Origin: Pseudomonadota bacterium
GTDB lineage: Bacteria; Pseudomonadota; Alphaproteobacteria; Rhizobiales; Hyphomicrobiaceae
Assembly: GCA_018242215.1 (NCBI GenBank)
Contig: JAFECG010000031.1
Span: forward strand, 121,375 to 185,374
Direction: 5' to 3'
Length of the DNA stretch: 64,000 nucleotides
Part shown: positions 38,116 through 45,542 of the stretch, in pieces
Layout of the letters: the number at the start of each line of letters is the position of its first letter
Numbering within the stretch: the stretch's first letter is position 1
Notes under the pieces: model-generated
Seen by the model: the letters and a program-made list of their open reading frames with translations, nothing else
Databases searched by the model: none
What the model was told of the DNA's origin: nothing
Made by a program: the position numbers and the translations under genes

Positions 38116-38709
38116 TCATTGCCCCTGTTTGGCAGGCGGCGCAACGTCCGTCGGCGGGGCACTCTGCCCGTTTGACTGAACCGCGCTGACTCTCAGGCCC
38201 GCGAGTTTCCAGCTTGAATTGGTCTCTTCAAACAGAAGATCGAAATTGATCTGCATCGGCTGCGTCGGAAAATAACCGGATAGCCGCAGCATGCCGTTGG
38301 ATAGGATCACCGGCGCGGCAAACATTTGCGGCGTGACGACGACCGTCGGCGAAAGATCTATTCCCTTCGTTCGGAGGTCCGCGAACAATTCACCGAGCTG
38401 CGCGGACATGAACCGCTGCAGGCTTGGCCCACCGATCTCGCGCAGCACCGTATAGTTGTTGGTCTTGTTGGCCTGGTCCAATGCCACCAGGGTCGTCCGG
38501 ATCAACCGCAGGAGTACCTCGGGCTCGGGAATGACGGGATGCGGCTTCGATGCCGTCGCCGGCGGCGGGCTGGCAGGCTTGGGCTTTGTGGGACGGTTCG
38601 TCTGAGCTTTCGGAGAGGGAGGTGCCTTAGGTGCTTGCTCGGCGTCGACCGCGCTGCACATCGTGAGGAGCGTGGCGAGGCACAGTGGAAGGGCCCGGAC
38701 CCGCCGCAT
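38116..38709 (-). CDS. Exported protein of unknown function with proline-rich linker
   Basis: A 197-residue protein: a signal peptide (RALPLCLATLLTMCSAVDA), a Pro/Lys-rich linker (~25-60) and a globular C-terminal domain (~65-180). The C-terminal domain contains VLREIGGPSLQRF, LRLSGYFPTQPMQINFDLLFE and SSWKLAGLRVSAV, which resembles an NTF2-like or SnoaL-like fold in pattern. That fold suggestion is inference only. ATG 38709 is chosen, with GGAG 10 bases upstream. It is convergent with the preceding gene, with 13 bases between the stops. Confidence 0.65.
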   Translation of the reverse strand: MRRVRALPLCLATLLTMCSAVDAEQAPKAPPSPKAQTNRPTKPKPASPPPATASKPHPVIPEPEVLLRLIRTTLVALDQANKTNNYTVLREIGGPSLQRFMSAQLGELFADLRTKGIDLSPTVVVTPQMFAAPVILSNGMLRLSGYFPTQPMQINFDLLFEETNSSWKLAGLRVSAVQSNGQSAPPTDVAPPAKQGQ

Positions 38710-38804
38710 CAGGTAAGAACTCCGCAGACTCAAATGACGCGAGAGGCGGTCGTTCCGCCCGGTCTTTCGCCGATTTGCACCCCCGGGCTTCCGTGGTCAA
38801 GTGA

Positions 38805-40100
38805 TCACCAAGCCGCCATGATGCCGACGCGGCCACCGACTTTGCTCGCGTCGTCGACGCCCAGGCCGATGCCTCCATTGAGCGAGAACACGCTGTCGAG
38901 GCGCACCGCACCCTGGGCGGCAACGGCTTCCTTATCGTCATAGAAGCCGACATTCGCAGCCACCGCGAAGTTCTTCCCCTGCGGCAGCGCGATGCCGCCG
39001 AGCGCGATTGCAATGGCGATGCCCTGGGTATTCTCATCGATCTTCTTGAACGCGGAATTGACGCTGGCATCGACGTAGGCCTTGTTCGCCGCATCGGTCC
39101 CGACGATCGGCGTACCGACGTCATGCAGGACATTGTTTCCGAAACTGACGGCGGCGCCGGGCGAGACGGAGAAAGCATTTGAGACATTTGCCGTTTCGAT
39201 GTTCGCGGTCGTGACGTTTGCCGTCCCGAATGTGCCGGAAGCCGCGTTGACCGTCGTCGCGTGGAGGCTATCGGTCTGAATATCGCCGGTGTTCGTAATG
39301 CCATTCGTGTTCGTATCGCCGGTGACCGTCAGCGCATCCGTAAACGTTCCGCCCGATACGCTTAAGCCGCCGTTGAGCGTGGATGCACCGCTTACGGAAA
39401 ATGTGCCGCCGACGGCAATGCCGGTCGCTGTCGTCGTCGCCTTGGTCGTCGTCAATTGTCCGGTCGCCGGATCGACGCTGACAATCTGATTGCCGGCAGT
39501 CGCAGCCGTATTCGGAAGCCCGGGCATGTAGTAGGTGTTGGCACCCGTCCCGAACACCATCTGGTGAGCGCCTGTCGCCGTCGCGCCATTTCCGATAGCC
39601 GTCGAGTCGATAAAATTGGCATGGGCGCCCTGTCCCAGGGCCAACGCATAATCCGACGAAGCCTGCGAGTTCGCACCAATTGCAATCGCACTATTCCCGG
39701 TCGTCTGTAGGCCGTTGGTAAAATCGCCGGCAGCAGAATTTGTGCCTATCGCGATGGAATTGGTGCCGAATGCTCCGGAATGAGGGAAATATTGATTGCC
39801 AATCCCGACGGCGCTTTGTCCCGTCGCGTAAGAGCCCGCCCCGATCGCCGTAGCGTTATTTCCTGAACCCGCAGGCTGCGTATCGTGCCCCGCGTAGGAA
39901 TTCGTGCCGATTGCGGTCGTATTGCTATCGGTTGCTTGGGCGTTCCGACCACACGCGACGCCGTCCGTGGTCGCAACGTAGCCACCGCCGTTGCAAGGCG
40001 CCGACTGAGCAAAGGCTTGAATGGAAAAGACGGCCGAAAACGCGGTATACGCGCCAAGCCACGCGGCAGCCTTGAAACAGAAAGGCATAATCACTCTCAT
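38805..40100 (-). CDS. YadA-like trimeric autotransporter adhesin
   Basis: A 431-residue type Vc autotransporter. It has a signal peptide (~1-31), then a head of YadA-type repeats with the recurring pattern (S/T)xAIGxxAxAxG (for example NATAIGAGSYATGQSAVGIG and SIAIGTNSAAG). A stalk rich in Thr/Val/Asn follows (~205-320). The C-terminus is a YadA membrane anchor, including TDAANKAYVDASVNSAFKKIDENTQGIAIAIALGGIALPQGKNFAV and an aromatic final residue (IMAAW). The trimer would form an outer-membrane beta-barrel with a surface-exposed head. It is short for the family, so the stalk is brief. It lies 143 bases downstream of the exosortase operon on the same strand. Confidence 0.88.
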   Translation of the reverse strand: MRVIMPFCFKAAAWLGAYTAFSAVFSIQAFAQSAPCNGGGYVATTDGVACGRNAQATDSNTTAIGTNSYAGHDTQPAGSGNNATAIGAGSYATGQSAVGIGNQYFPHSGAFGTNSIAIGTNSAAGDFTNGLQTTGNSAIAIGANSQASSDYALALGQGAHANFIDSTAIGNGATATGAHQMVFGTGANTYYMPGLPNTAATAGNQIVSVDPATGQLTTTKATTTATGIAVGGTFSVSGASTLNGGLSVSGGTFTDALTVTGDTNTNGITNTGDIQTDSLHATTVNAASGTFGTANVTTANIETANVSNAFSVSPGAAVSFGNNVLHDVGTPIVGTDAANKAYVDASVNSAFKKIDENTQGIAIAIALGGIALPQGKNFAVAANVGFYDDKEAVAAQGAVRLDSVFSLNGGIGLGVDDASKVGGRVGIMAAW

Positions 40101-40243
40101 ACGCAGTACACTACAAACTCGAACTCGCCGCCAAATTTATGTTGATAATTATCTCCCTCCATTCGGCGCAAGGTAATTGGCGGCAATACCGAGTAGAAGG
40201 TCATTCAGTGTTGCAGATTAAACGCTCCGCCAGCTCATTTCTT

Positions 40244-40726
40244 TCATTCCGCCTCTTCCCTCCAAACACGTGACCAATCGATTGCATCCGCGGCAGGGCA
40301 CTCGACAGGAACGGCAATTTGAAGCGCGATCGGTGTTGGCACATAGGGAGAAAGGCCGAATAGCACGAGGAGCCTGTGTTTCAGCCATTCTTCGCGCATT
40401 TCGAAACGCGCCGGGCTCCCCCATTCCCTGTCGAGATAGACGAAATTTTGAACGTAACCAGGTTCCGGTATCCTATTGCCGGAAATTCCGTCTCCGAAAT
40501 ACAGCCTGACCGTCTGGACCTTTACGGGAAGTCGACAGGTGGGATTCGAAAAAGACATGGATTGCCGCGCAGGTTCGCCCGCATCCGGACTGAAACCATT
40601 CTTCCCGAGAGTTCGCGATATCGCCGCCGGCATATCGATGACCGGAACGACCGCTGCGCGCACCTTGACCGCGATTGTTGCGACAAGCATGGCGGCCAGG
40701 AGCACCCGTATTGCAAAGGCGCTCAT
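40244..40726 (-). CDS. Membrane-anchored exosortase-associated protein
   Basis: A 160-residue protein with an N-terminal signal or anchor helix (FAIRVLLAAMLVATIAVKV) and a soluble periplasmic-type domain. The domain contains VRLYFGDGISGNR, PGYVQNFVYLDREWG and LLVLFGLSPYVPTPIALQIAVPVECPA, with two cysteines. Its ATG at 40726 overlaps the exosortase TGA (ATGA), so the two proteins are translationally coupled and probably act together. It is placed as the EpsI-like partners of exosortases often are, but I cannot confirm homology to EpsI. An alternative start at 40750 lies inside the exosortase gene. Confidence 0.65.
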   Translation of the reverse strand: MSAFAIRVLLAAMLVATIAVKVRAAVVPVIDMPAAISRTLGKNGFSPDAGEPARQSMSFSNPTCRLPVKVQTVRLYFGDGISGNRIPEPGYVQNFVYLDREWGSPARFEMREEWLKHRLLVLFGLSPYVPTPIALQIAVPVECPAADAIDWSRVWREEAE

Positions 40727-41601
40727 GTCGAAACATCCGGATTTCGGCACACGCTCCAGAGACTAATAACGAGCACGGCCAAGGTGGTGACCATTGCGTA
40801 GAACTGACTGCCGAAGCCGCTATGCCAATAGAAATAGTCATCGGGGCTCAGAGCCATCAGGTAGAGGCGGGCGACATTGAGGAGGATTACGGCTGCGACG
40901 ACACCCAGTGCAAAAGGGAGATCCGCTCTGATCCACGTCGGTCGCGCCAGCTTGGTCAGAGCCGTCCAGCAAAGGAGCCCCATCGATATATTATGGAACG
41001 ACGAACAGCCTGATAAAATGATGATGCGATGGCCATCCGGCGCCCCGACGATATTTCCCTGCCATGTCAGGCCGGTGTGCGAGAGGACCAGAGCAGTACC
41101 CGTCAGCGCTGCATCGGCGCGCAGAAGCGTGGCCTCGAACACATCGAAAATGACAGGCCCCCATAGGTTGTTCGCCGCAATGGCAAGGAGGACAACGGCA
41201 GCCGCCTTTGCTTTTCGGTCACTGCCGCTCGTCGCATACAGATAGATCGCCCATGCCGTTGCGAGCACCCAAACGACAGACTTGAATGGAAGCATAGAGG
41301 CAAGGCAGGCAGCGAACCCGAAGCCGATATCCCAGCGGCTCGTTTGGCGATTTGCGCTGCTTTCGAGGAGCAGGCGAATGACGGCGTAAATGCCGAGGTA
41401 GTAAAAAACGCTCCGCGACGTGACACTGTCAACGAGTGTGGGGATGATTTCCGAAGGCCGCGCCACTTCGATCCGCCCGAGGTCCGCGACGAAAAAAACG
41501 CAGGCGATCCAGGCGAAAAATTCGCAACGCCTGATCCCCGCATGTTCTGCGTGAGTGGCTTCAGGCGCGAACGCTCGGAATGCATACGTCATCGCGCGCA
41601 T
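40723..41601 (-). CDS. Exosortase/archaeosortase family protein
   Basis: A 292-residue integral membrane protein with about eight hydrophobic helices. The catalytic triad of the exosortase family is visible: Cys199 in LSGCSSFHNIS, Arg245 in LLNVARLYLMA and His260 in FYWHSGFGSQF, with normal spacing. Exosortases cleave C-terminal PEP-CTERM-like sorting tails at the outer face of the inner membrane. Here the gene lies 93 bases after a 65-residue protein with such a tail and is coupled to a downstream anchored protein. No PrsK/PrsR or polysaccharide genes adjoin it, unlike the classical EpsH loci. The exact Xrt subclass cannot be fixed by eye. Confidence 0.87.
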   Translation of the reverse strand: MRAMTYAFRAFAPEATHAEHAGIRRCEFFAWIACVFFVADLGRIEVARPSEIIPTLVDSVTSRSVFYYLGIYAVIRLLLESSANRQTSRWDIGFGFAACLASMLPFKSVVWVLATAWAIYLYATSGSDRKAKAAAVVLLAIAANNLWGPVIFDVFEATLLRADAALTGTALVLSHTGLTWQGNIVGAPDGHRIIILSGCSSFHNISMGLLCWTALTKLARPTWIRADLPFALGVVAAVILLNVARLYLMALSPDDYFYWHSGFGSQFYAMVTTLAVLVISLWSVCRNPDVST

Positions 41602-41694
41602 CCGTTGAGATCAGTAACGGCAGCGCCGTGGATTGAGGATTTCCGGACATACCGCGCGCTGTCGCGAAACGGATCCGACGATCCGCACTCGGAG

Positions 41695-41892
41695 CTAGCG
41701 CCGAAAAAAGCGCAGCAAAGACACGGCTCCGATGACTGCACCTGCGGCAGGCATCCCCAGCCCGATCAGGGGTCCGGGAGCCGGCAAAACAGGGGAATTA
41801 AGATAGGCTGCTGCTGGCTCGACCAGTCCGAGGAATGCACAAGTGCTTGCAATTCCTAAAGTAAAAACGGATGCGATATGAGCGTTACGCAT
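41695..41892 (-). CDS. 65-residue candidate exosortase substrate with PAPGP-type C-terminal sorting signal
   Basis: The protein is a signal peptide (MRNAHIASVFTLGIASTCAF, cleavage likely after AAA near residue 29), a 7-residue mature stretch (YLNSPVL), and a tail. The tail has the three parts of exosortase sorting signals: a Pro/Gly motif PAPGP (37-41), a hydrophobic helix (42-60) and a basic end (RFFRR). GAGGGGA lies about 7 bases before the ATG. The stop is 93 bases from the exosortase start on the same strand. After both cleavages only about ten residues would remain, so this may be a precursor of a short peptide. The role is inferred from architecture and location. Confidence 0.72.
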   Translation of the reverse strand: MRNAHIASVFTLGIASTCAFLGLVEPAAAYLNSPVLPAPGPLIGLGMPAAGAVIGAVSLLRFFRR

Positions 41893-41968
41893 GGAGAAAT
41901 CCCCTCACCCAAATATGGAGGGATGATGCGTTCGCTGCGTGGTTAACGCAAATGCCACTTCAGGGGTA

Positions 41969-41999
41969 CGCGTGCTTCATCCTTAAGGATGCGCACGCG
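41969..41999. repeat. Long inverted repeat upstream of the exosortase substrate gene
   Basis: CGCGTGC-TT-CATCCTT (41969-41984) is followed directly by AAGGATG-C-GCACGCG (41985-41999). The pairing is perfect except for an inner TT/C bulge. It lies 77-107 bases upstream of the substrate ATG and about 50 bases after the RlpA-like stop. There is no T-run. It could be an operator or a factor-dependent terminator. Confidence 0.6.
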
Positions 42000-42223
42000 G
42001 TGCCGCGAGACCGGAGTGGTTTCGTTTCCGAATGCTGGATCACAACGATATTTATCGCGTTGCAAACCGCATCGCTCTCGGCCCTCTTCGGGCCTTGAGC
42101 AGGACCTGTCTCGATACCTGTCTTCTCGATGTCCAATATGCGCTTTTCGCCGGCGAGCCGTGAACGGTCGCGAAACCTCTCCTGCTCGATCTCGACGAAA
42201 GTGCGCGGATCGCTCTGATGTGA
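41987..42223 (+). pseudogene. 3' remnant of a paralogue of the 37485-38102 gene
   Basis: Frame 41987-42223 reads ...LDHNDIYRVANRIALGPLRAL, then CLDTCLLDVQYALFAGEP, a TGA stop at 42161-42163, and TVAKPLLLDLDESARIALM with a final TGA. This matches the last ~75 residues of the 37485 gene (VAKRMALGPLLD, LDVQYELF, LELDESERLSLN) in order and in the same frame across the internal stop. No intact 5' part is found; a TAA closes the frame at 41984. It lies antisense under the 3' end of the RlpA-like gene. A duplication followed by decay is the simplest reading. Confidence 0.75.
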
Positions 42224-43182
42224 CGCTGCGGTGCAAGCGACCGGGCCCAACGTGCGCGGCCTCGCACTTTTGCGGTATGGCGGGCCCGCACGATGTGTCT
42301 GCGATGAGCGGATGAGGCGGCGGTTACCGTGGCCTTGCCTCTTGCCGTTTCCGACGCACCAGCCGGAGGCTTCGGTGTTTCGGCTAGGCCCAGATTCTTC
42401 TCGATATTGGCCACGATATTGGGCGGCAACGTTGCGTCGGCCGACGCGACGCGTGTCGTATCCGTCCGCAACGCATTGGCGAGCGCACGCGGCATCGTCT
42501 TCACTGCCGTCAGCATCTTGCCGGCAACCGGTGCGAATACAGATGTCGACATCGCGTCGATGGCCATTGCCACCATCATGCCGCCCTGTGCCTGATCGAG
42601 CGACGCGAATGTACCGATAGGTCCGGGAACGGGCGCATAATGGCGATTTCTCTTGTATGTCGCGTCGATGATCGAAGGCGCCGACATCACCCGCACTTCC
42701 AGCTTCGCGACACCGGCATCCGCGAAACCGAGTTTTTCGGCAGTGGCACGGGAGACGTCGAGCATGCGTTGACGCCAATACGGGCCCGCATTGTTGACGC
42801 GCACGACCGCCGCGTTGCCGTTGTCCGGGTTTCGGATGAGCAGAATCGTGCCGTCGGGATAAATCGGGCTCGCTGCGCTATTGGATTCATTCGGGCGAAA
42901 TGCTTCGCCCGACGATGTCAGCCCGCACGGATTGTAGCGATCGTGGCGGCAATCATCGTAATAGGACGCTTGGAAAACCTGGTCGCGTCCAACGATGGCG
43001 ACCATTTCCGGGATGCTTAGGACGTGGTGGCAGACGCCATTAAAGCAGTAAGTCTTGCCTGGAGTCTTGGCCTCCGCCGGGCCGCCGCTCGAAGCCATAC
43101 ATAGAAGCGCAAAGGCTGTTGCGCCGCATGCCATTCGCAATCGGTCGCGCACGCGCGCGTGCCGAAAAACACTCAACCCCAT
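42052..43182 (-). CDS. RlpA-like septal ring lytic transglycosylase/double-psi beta-barrel protein
   Basis: A 376-residue exported protein. A signal peptide (RMACGATAFALLCMASSG) is followed by a double-psi beta-barrel domain: QASYYDDCRHDRYNPCGLTSSGEAF, GTILLIRNPDNGNAAVVRVNNAGPYW, RQRMLDVSRATAEKLGF. The loop usually reading VxVNDRGP in RlpA is VRVNNAGP here, replacing an Asp implicated in catalysis, so lytic activity is doubtful. Two extra cysteines flank the entry loop. The last ~57 residues are Arg/Ser-rich and antisense to a decayed gene (41987-42223), so this tail is probably acquired. ATG 43182 has GGGAGAA upstream; the frame is open to 43305. Confidence 0.78.
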   Translation of the reverse strand: MGLSVFRHARVRDRLRMACGATAFALLCMASSGGPAEAKTPGKTYCFNGVCHHVLSIPEMVAIVGRDQVFQASYYDDCRHDRYNPCGLTSSGEAFRPNESNSAASPIYPDGTILLIRNPDNGNAAVVRVNNAGPYWRQRMLDVSRATAEKLGFADAGVAKLEVRVMSAPSIIDATYKRNRHYAPVPGPIGTFASLDQAQGGMMVAMAIDAMSTSVFAPVAGKMLTAVKTMPRALANALRTDTTRVASADATLPPNIVANIEKNLGLAETPKPPAGASETARGKATVTAASSAHRRHIVRARHTAKVRGRARWARSLAPQRHIRAIRALSSRSSRRGFATVHGSPAKSAYWTSRRQVSRQVLLKARRGPRAMRFATR

Positions 43183-43561
43183 CCCTATTCTCTCCCGTCT
43201 TCGGGCGCGGGCCAACGCGCCTCTTGCCTCCGTGAGTTCCGCTGTCGTGGAACAAAACACAAACAATTCCGGGGGGACCATAAATTGCGCAGTGCACAAC
43301 GGCAAGACGCAGAATTGCAGTTACAATTCTGTGGCAATCACAAGTGATTTCAGAATTTTGCCGCTCACGGCTGAAGTCCTTTTCAATTTCACGCCAATGG
43401 CTTTCGCCTGCCGTCGGCCTGATCCCGGGCCCGAAATGAGGCTTGCGTGTACCACCTCGCGACAGAAGCGGGCCGAGGGGAATTCGTGAATTGCCATGAA
43501 ATGATCCGTATGCGCCTGATCCCCGGCAATTGCCGCTCACGCGTTTCAGGAGGGAGCGTTC
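43183..43561. other. Divergent control region between the RlpA-like and lipoprotein genes
   Basis: A gap of 379 bases. It contains the perfect inverted repeat CAGAATTG-CAGTTA-CAATTCTG at 43310-43331 in an AT-richer stretch, and a related TTCAGAATTTTG about 20 bases further on. These could be regulator sites. No gene or RNA is evident. Confidence 0.5.
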
Positions 43562-43903
43562 TTGCGATTTCTTGTGCTGGCGCTGCTGCCGTTTCTTGCG
43601 GGCTGCGTGTGCGACGCGCCGGTTGAGCGCTTCGATGCCAATGGCGCTCCGCATGTCAGGAAAGTCGCGCTCGGGATCGCGCCGAAACCCCATGCAATCG
43701 TCGAGACGCGACGTCCATCCGCGAGCACCATACTCAGGACGGTCCGTGTCAAGAGATGCGATTGTCCCGAGGATTTCGATCCGAAGATCTGCGGAAGGCG
43801 CAGCGCTTATACCTGGGCGCCCGACTGCCACGCTCCTTCAACGGGTCGGGCGAAGATGATTGTGCCCGTGCCAACGTCGCTCAAAGCTTCAACGCCGCCT
43901 TGA
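43562..43903 (+). CDS. Small lipoprotein, unknown function
   Basis: A 113-residue protein with a lipoprotein signal peptide, MRFLVLALLPFLAGCVCD, whose lipobox LAGC gives lipidated Cys15. The mature part has a cysteine cluster (VKRCDCPEDFDPKICGRR) and no recognised domain. The start is TTG 43562; AGGAGGGAG at 43548-43556 lies 5 bases upstream. Its 3' end overlaps the convergent CinA-type gene by 23 bases. Confidence 0.62.
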   Translation: MRFLVLALLPFLAGCVCDAPVERFDANGAPHVRKVALGIAPKPHAIVETRRPSASTILRTVRVKRCDCPEDFDPKICGRRSAYTWAPDCHAPSTGRAKMIVPVPTSLKASTPP

Positions 43904-44612
43904 GCGTGGCAGTCGCATCATTGAGGCGCGCGAGATCAGAGCAACGCAGCACCAAATCCGTTGCGGGGCGGCCATTTCGCAGCAACGGGTAGCTTCCCAT
44001 CGCGACATCGCGATAACGCTGCTGATGCGCCGAAAAAGCGTCGGCAATTTCACTTTCAGGGCGATCGACGGGAATGGTGATCGACAAAAGCGCGGCGCCC
44101 GTGTCGAGGGTCGGTGTCACGCACGCGAGCATCACCTGCATAATGCTTGGAACACCGGCCATGACGATCACGTTGCCGACACGAAAGCCCGGTGCGGCGG
44201 AGACCGGATTGTCAATCAGCTCTGCACCAGCCGGAAGCCGGGCCATCCGCAGGCGTGCCGGAGTGACCTCGAGCCCCTTCGCCCCGTAGTAGTCGCGGAG
44301 AACCCTTTCAGCGCGCGCGTCGATGGAGACGGATACACCGAAAGCCATACCAATGCTGTCGGCGGTAATGTCGTCGTGCGTCGGACCGATGCCGCCTGTC
44401 GTAAACAGATAAGTGTATTTTGCCCTCAACGCGTTCACGGCGGCGACGATCTCGCCTTCCACGTCAGGCACGACGCGGACTTCCTGCAGGCGGATGCCGA
44501 TGCTCGTCAGGTGCTCGGCGATGAAGCCGATATTCTGGTCTTTCGTTCGTCCTGAAAGGATCTCGTCCCCGATGACGAGCAGAGCCGCCGTCACGATGCG
44601 TTCTTCGGTCAA
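43881..44612 (-). CDS. CinA/MoaB-like molybdopterin-binding domain protein (competence/damage-inducible protein A)
   Basis: A ~243-residue protein of the MoCF_biosynth/CinA N-terminal family. It shows VTAALLVIGDEILSGRTKDQN, TYLFTTGGIGPTHDDITADS, NPVSAAPGFRVGNVIVMAGVPSIMQ. It lacks the C-terminal CinA deamidase domain, so it is the short form common in alphaproteobacteria. The frame is open to 44753, but ATG 44717 would overlap the divergent sfsA start. TTG 44612 gives MTEERIVTAALLVIGD, matching the family N-terminus; GTG 44594 is another choice. The role is possibly nucleotide-adduct or pyrophosphate cleavage, not established. Confidence 0.85.
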   Translation of the reverse strand: MTEERIVTAALLVIGDEILSGRTKDQNIGFIAEHLTSIGIRLQEVRVVPDVEGEIVAAVNALRAKYTYLFTTGGIGPTHDDITADSIGMAFGVSVSIDARAERVLRDYYGAKGLEVTPARLRMARLPAGAELIDNPVSAAPGFRVGNVIVMAGVPSIMQVMLACVTPTLDTGAALLSITIPVDRPESEIADAFSAHQQRYRDVAMGSYPLLRNGRPATDLVLRCSDLARLNDATATLKAALKL

Positions 44613-44715
44613 TGTCTTGCTCGTCGCGAAATTCGTTTGTTCGCCTTCATAGCACCGTCGGAGAGTTCGCGAAAATACTTGCCGGACGGCAGCGAACGCC
44701 GATAAGGCGTTGCTC

Positions 44716-45435
44716 ATGAAATTCGCCCGCTCCCTCGTCCCCGGCATTCTCATCCAGCGCTATAAGCGCTTCCTCGCGGACGTGACGACCGCAGGCGGGG
44801 TGACGGTGACCGCAAGCTGTCCGAATACGGGCTCGATGCTCGGCCTGACTAAGCCCGGCTCGAAGGTGTGGCTTTCGGAGAGCGACAGCCCGACGCGCAA
44901 ATATCGTCATACCTGGGAAATGATCGAGGCCGATCTCGGCACCGGCGCACATCTCGTCGGCATCAATACGGGACGGCCAAATGCGCTCGTAACCGAAGCG
45001 ATCGAGACCGGCAAGATTGGGGAGCTGTCGGGATATTCAACGTTCCGTCGCGAAGTGAAATACGGGCTCAACAGCCGCATCGACGTACTGCTCTCGGGCG
45101 GACGCGATTCCCGCGATTGCTACGTCGAGGTCAAAAACGTTCACCTGATGCGCGACAATGGTCTCGCGGAATTTCCAGACAGCAAGACAGAGCGCGGCGC
45201 CAAACATTTGCGCGAACTCTCGGCCATGGTCGAACAAGGCCATCGCGCCGTGATGGTTTTTCTTGTGCAGCGCAGCGACGCTGAAAGGTTCAAGCTCGCG
45301 GCCGACATCGATCCTGCGTACGCCGCGGCGTTTCAGACAGCCGCCGCCTCCGGCGTCGAAATGCTTTGCTACCGGTGCACCCTCAGCCCTGCCGAAATTG
45401 CAGTTGAGAAACGCATCGAGATTGCGGATCTTTAA
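44716..45435 (+). CDS. sfsA: Sugar fermentation stimulation protein SfsA family
   Basis: A 239-residue protein with an N-terminal OB-like region (YKRFLADVTTAGGVTVTASCPNTGSM) and a nuclease-like C-terminal domain (YVEVKNVHLM, FPDSKTERGAKHLRELSAM, GHRAVMVFLVQRSDAERF). It has the Asp/Glu-x-Lys pattern of PD-(D/E)XK-type proteins. SfsA binds DNA nonspecifically in E. coli, where it was found as a maltose-gene stimulator; its true role is unknown. ATG 44716 is the start. Confidence 0.93.
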   Translation: MKFARSLVPGILIQRYKRFLADVTTAGGVTVTASCPNTGSMLGLTKPGSKVWLSESDSPTRKYRHTWEMIEADLGTGAHLVGINTGRPNALVTEAIETGKIGELSGYSTFRREVKYGLNSRIDVLLSGGRDSRDCYVEVKNVHLMRDNGLAEFPDSKTERGAKHLRELSAMVEQGHRAVMVFLVQRSDAERFKLAADIDPAYAAAFQTAAASGVEMLCYRCTLSPAEIAVEKRIEIADL

Positions 45436-45542
45436 CGACAAAGCCGATGGACGGCTGAAACGGACAAGAGAGAGGCGACGTACTCTCCGGCAGACGGCGT
45501 TTAGGGCGCCGACGAGGAAACAAAAACCAAGGTATCGATCCG

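Noticed and set aside
43040-43831. 263-codon open frame on the - strand across the RlpA-like 5' end and the lipoprotein gene
   Set aside because: It runs against a gene with a clear lipobox and across a control region; the composition is that of a mirror frame.
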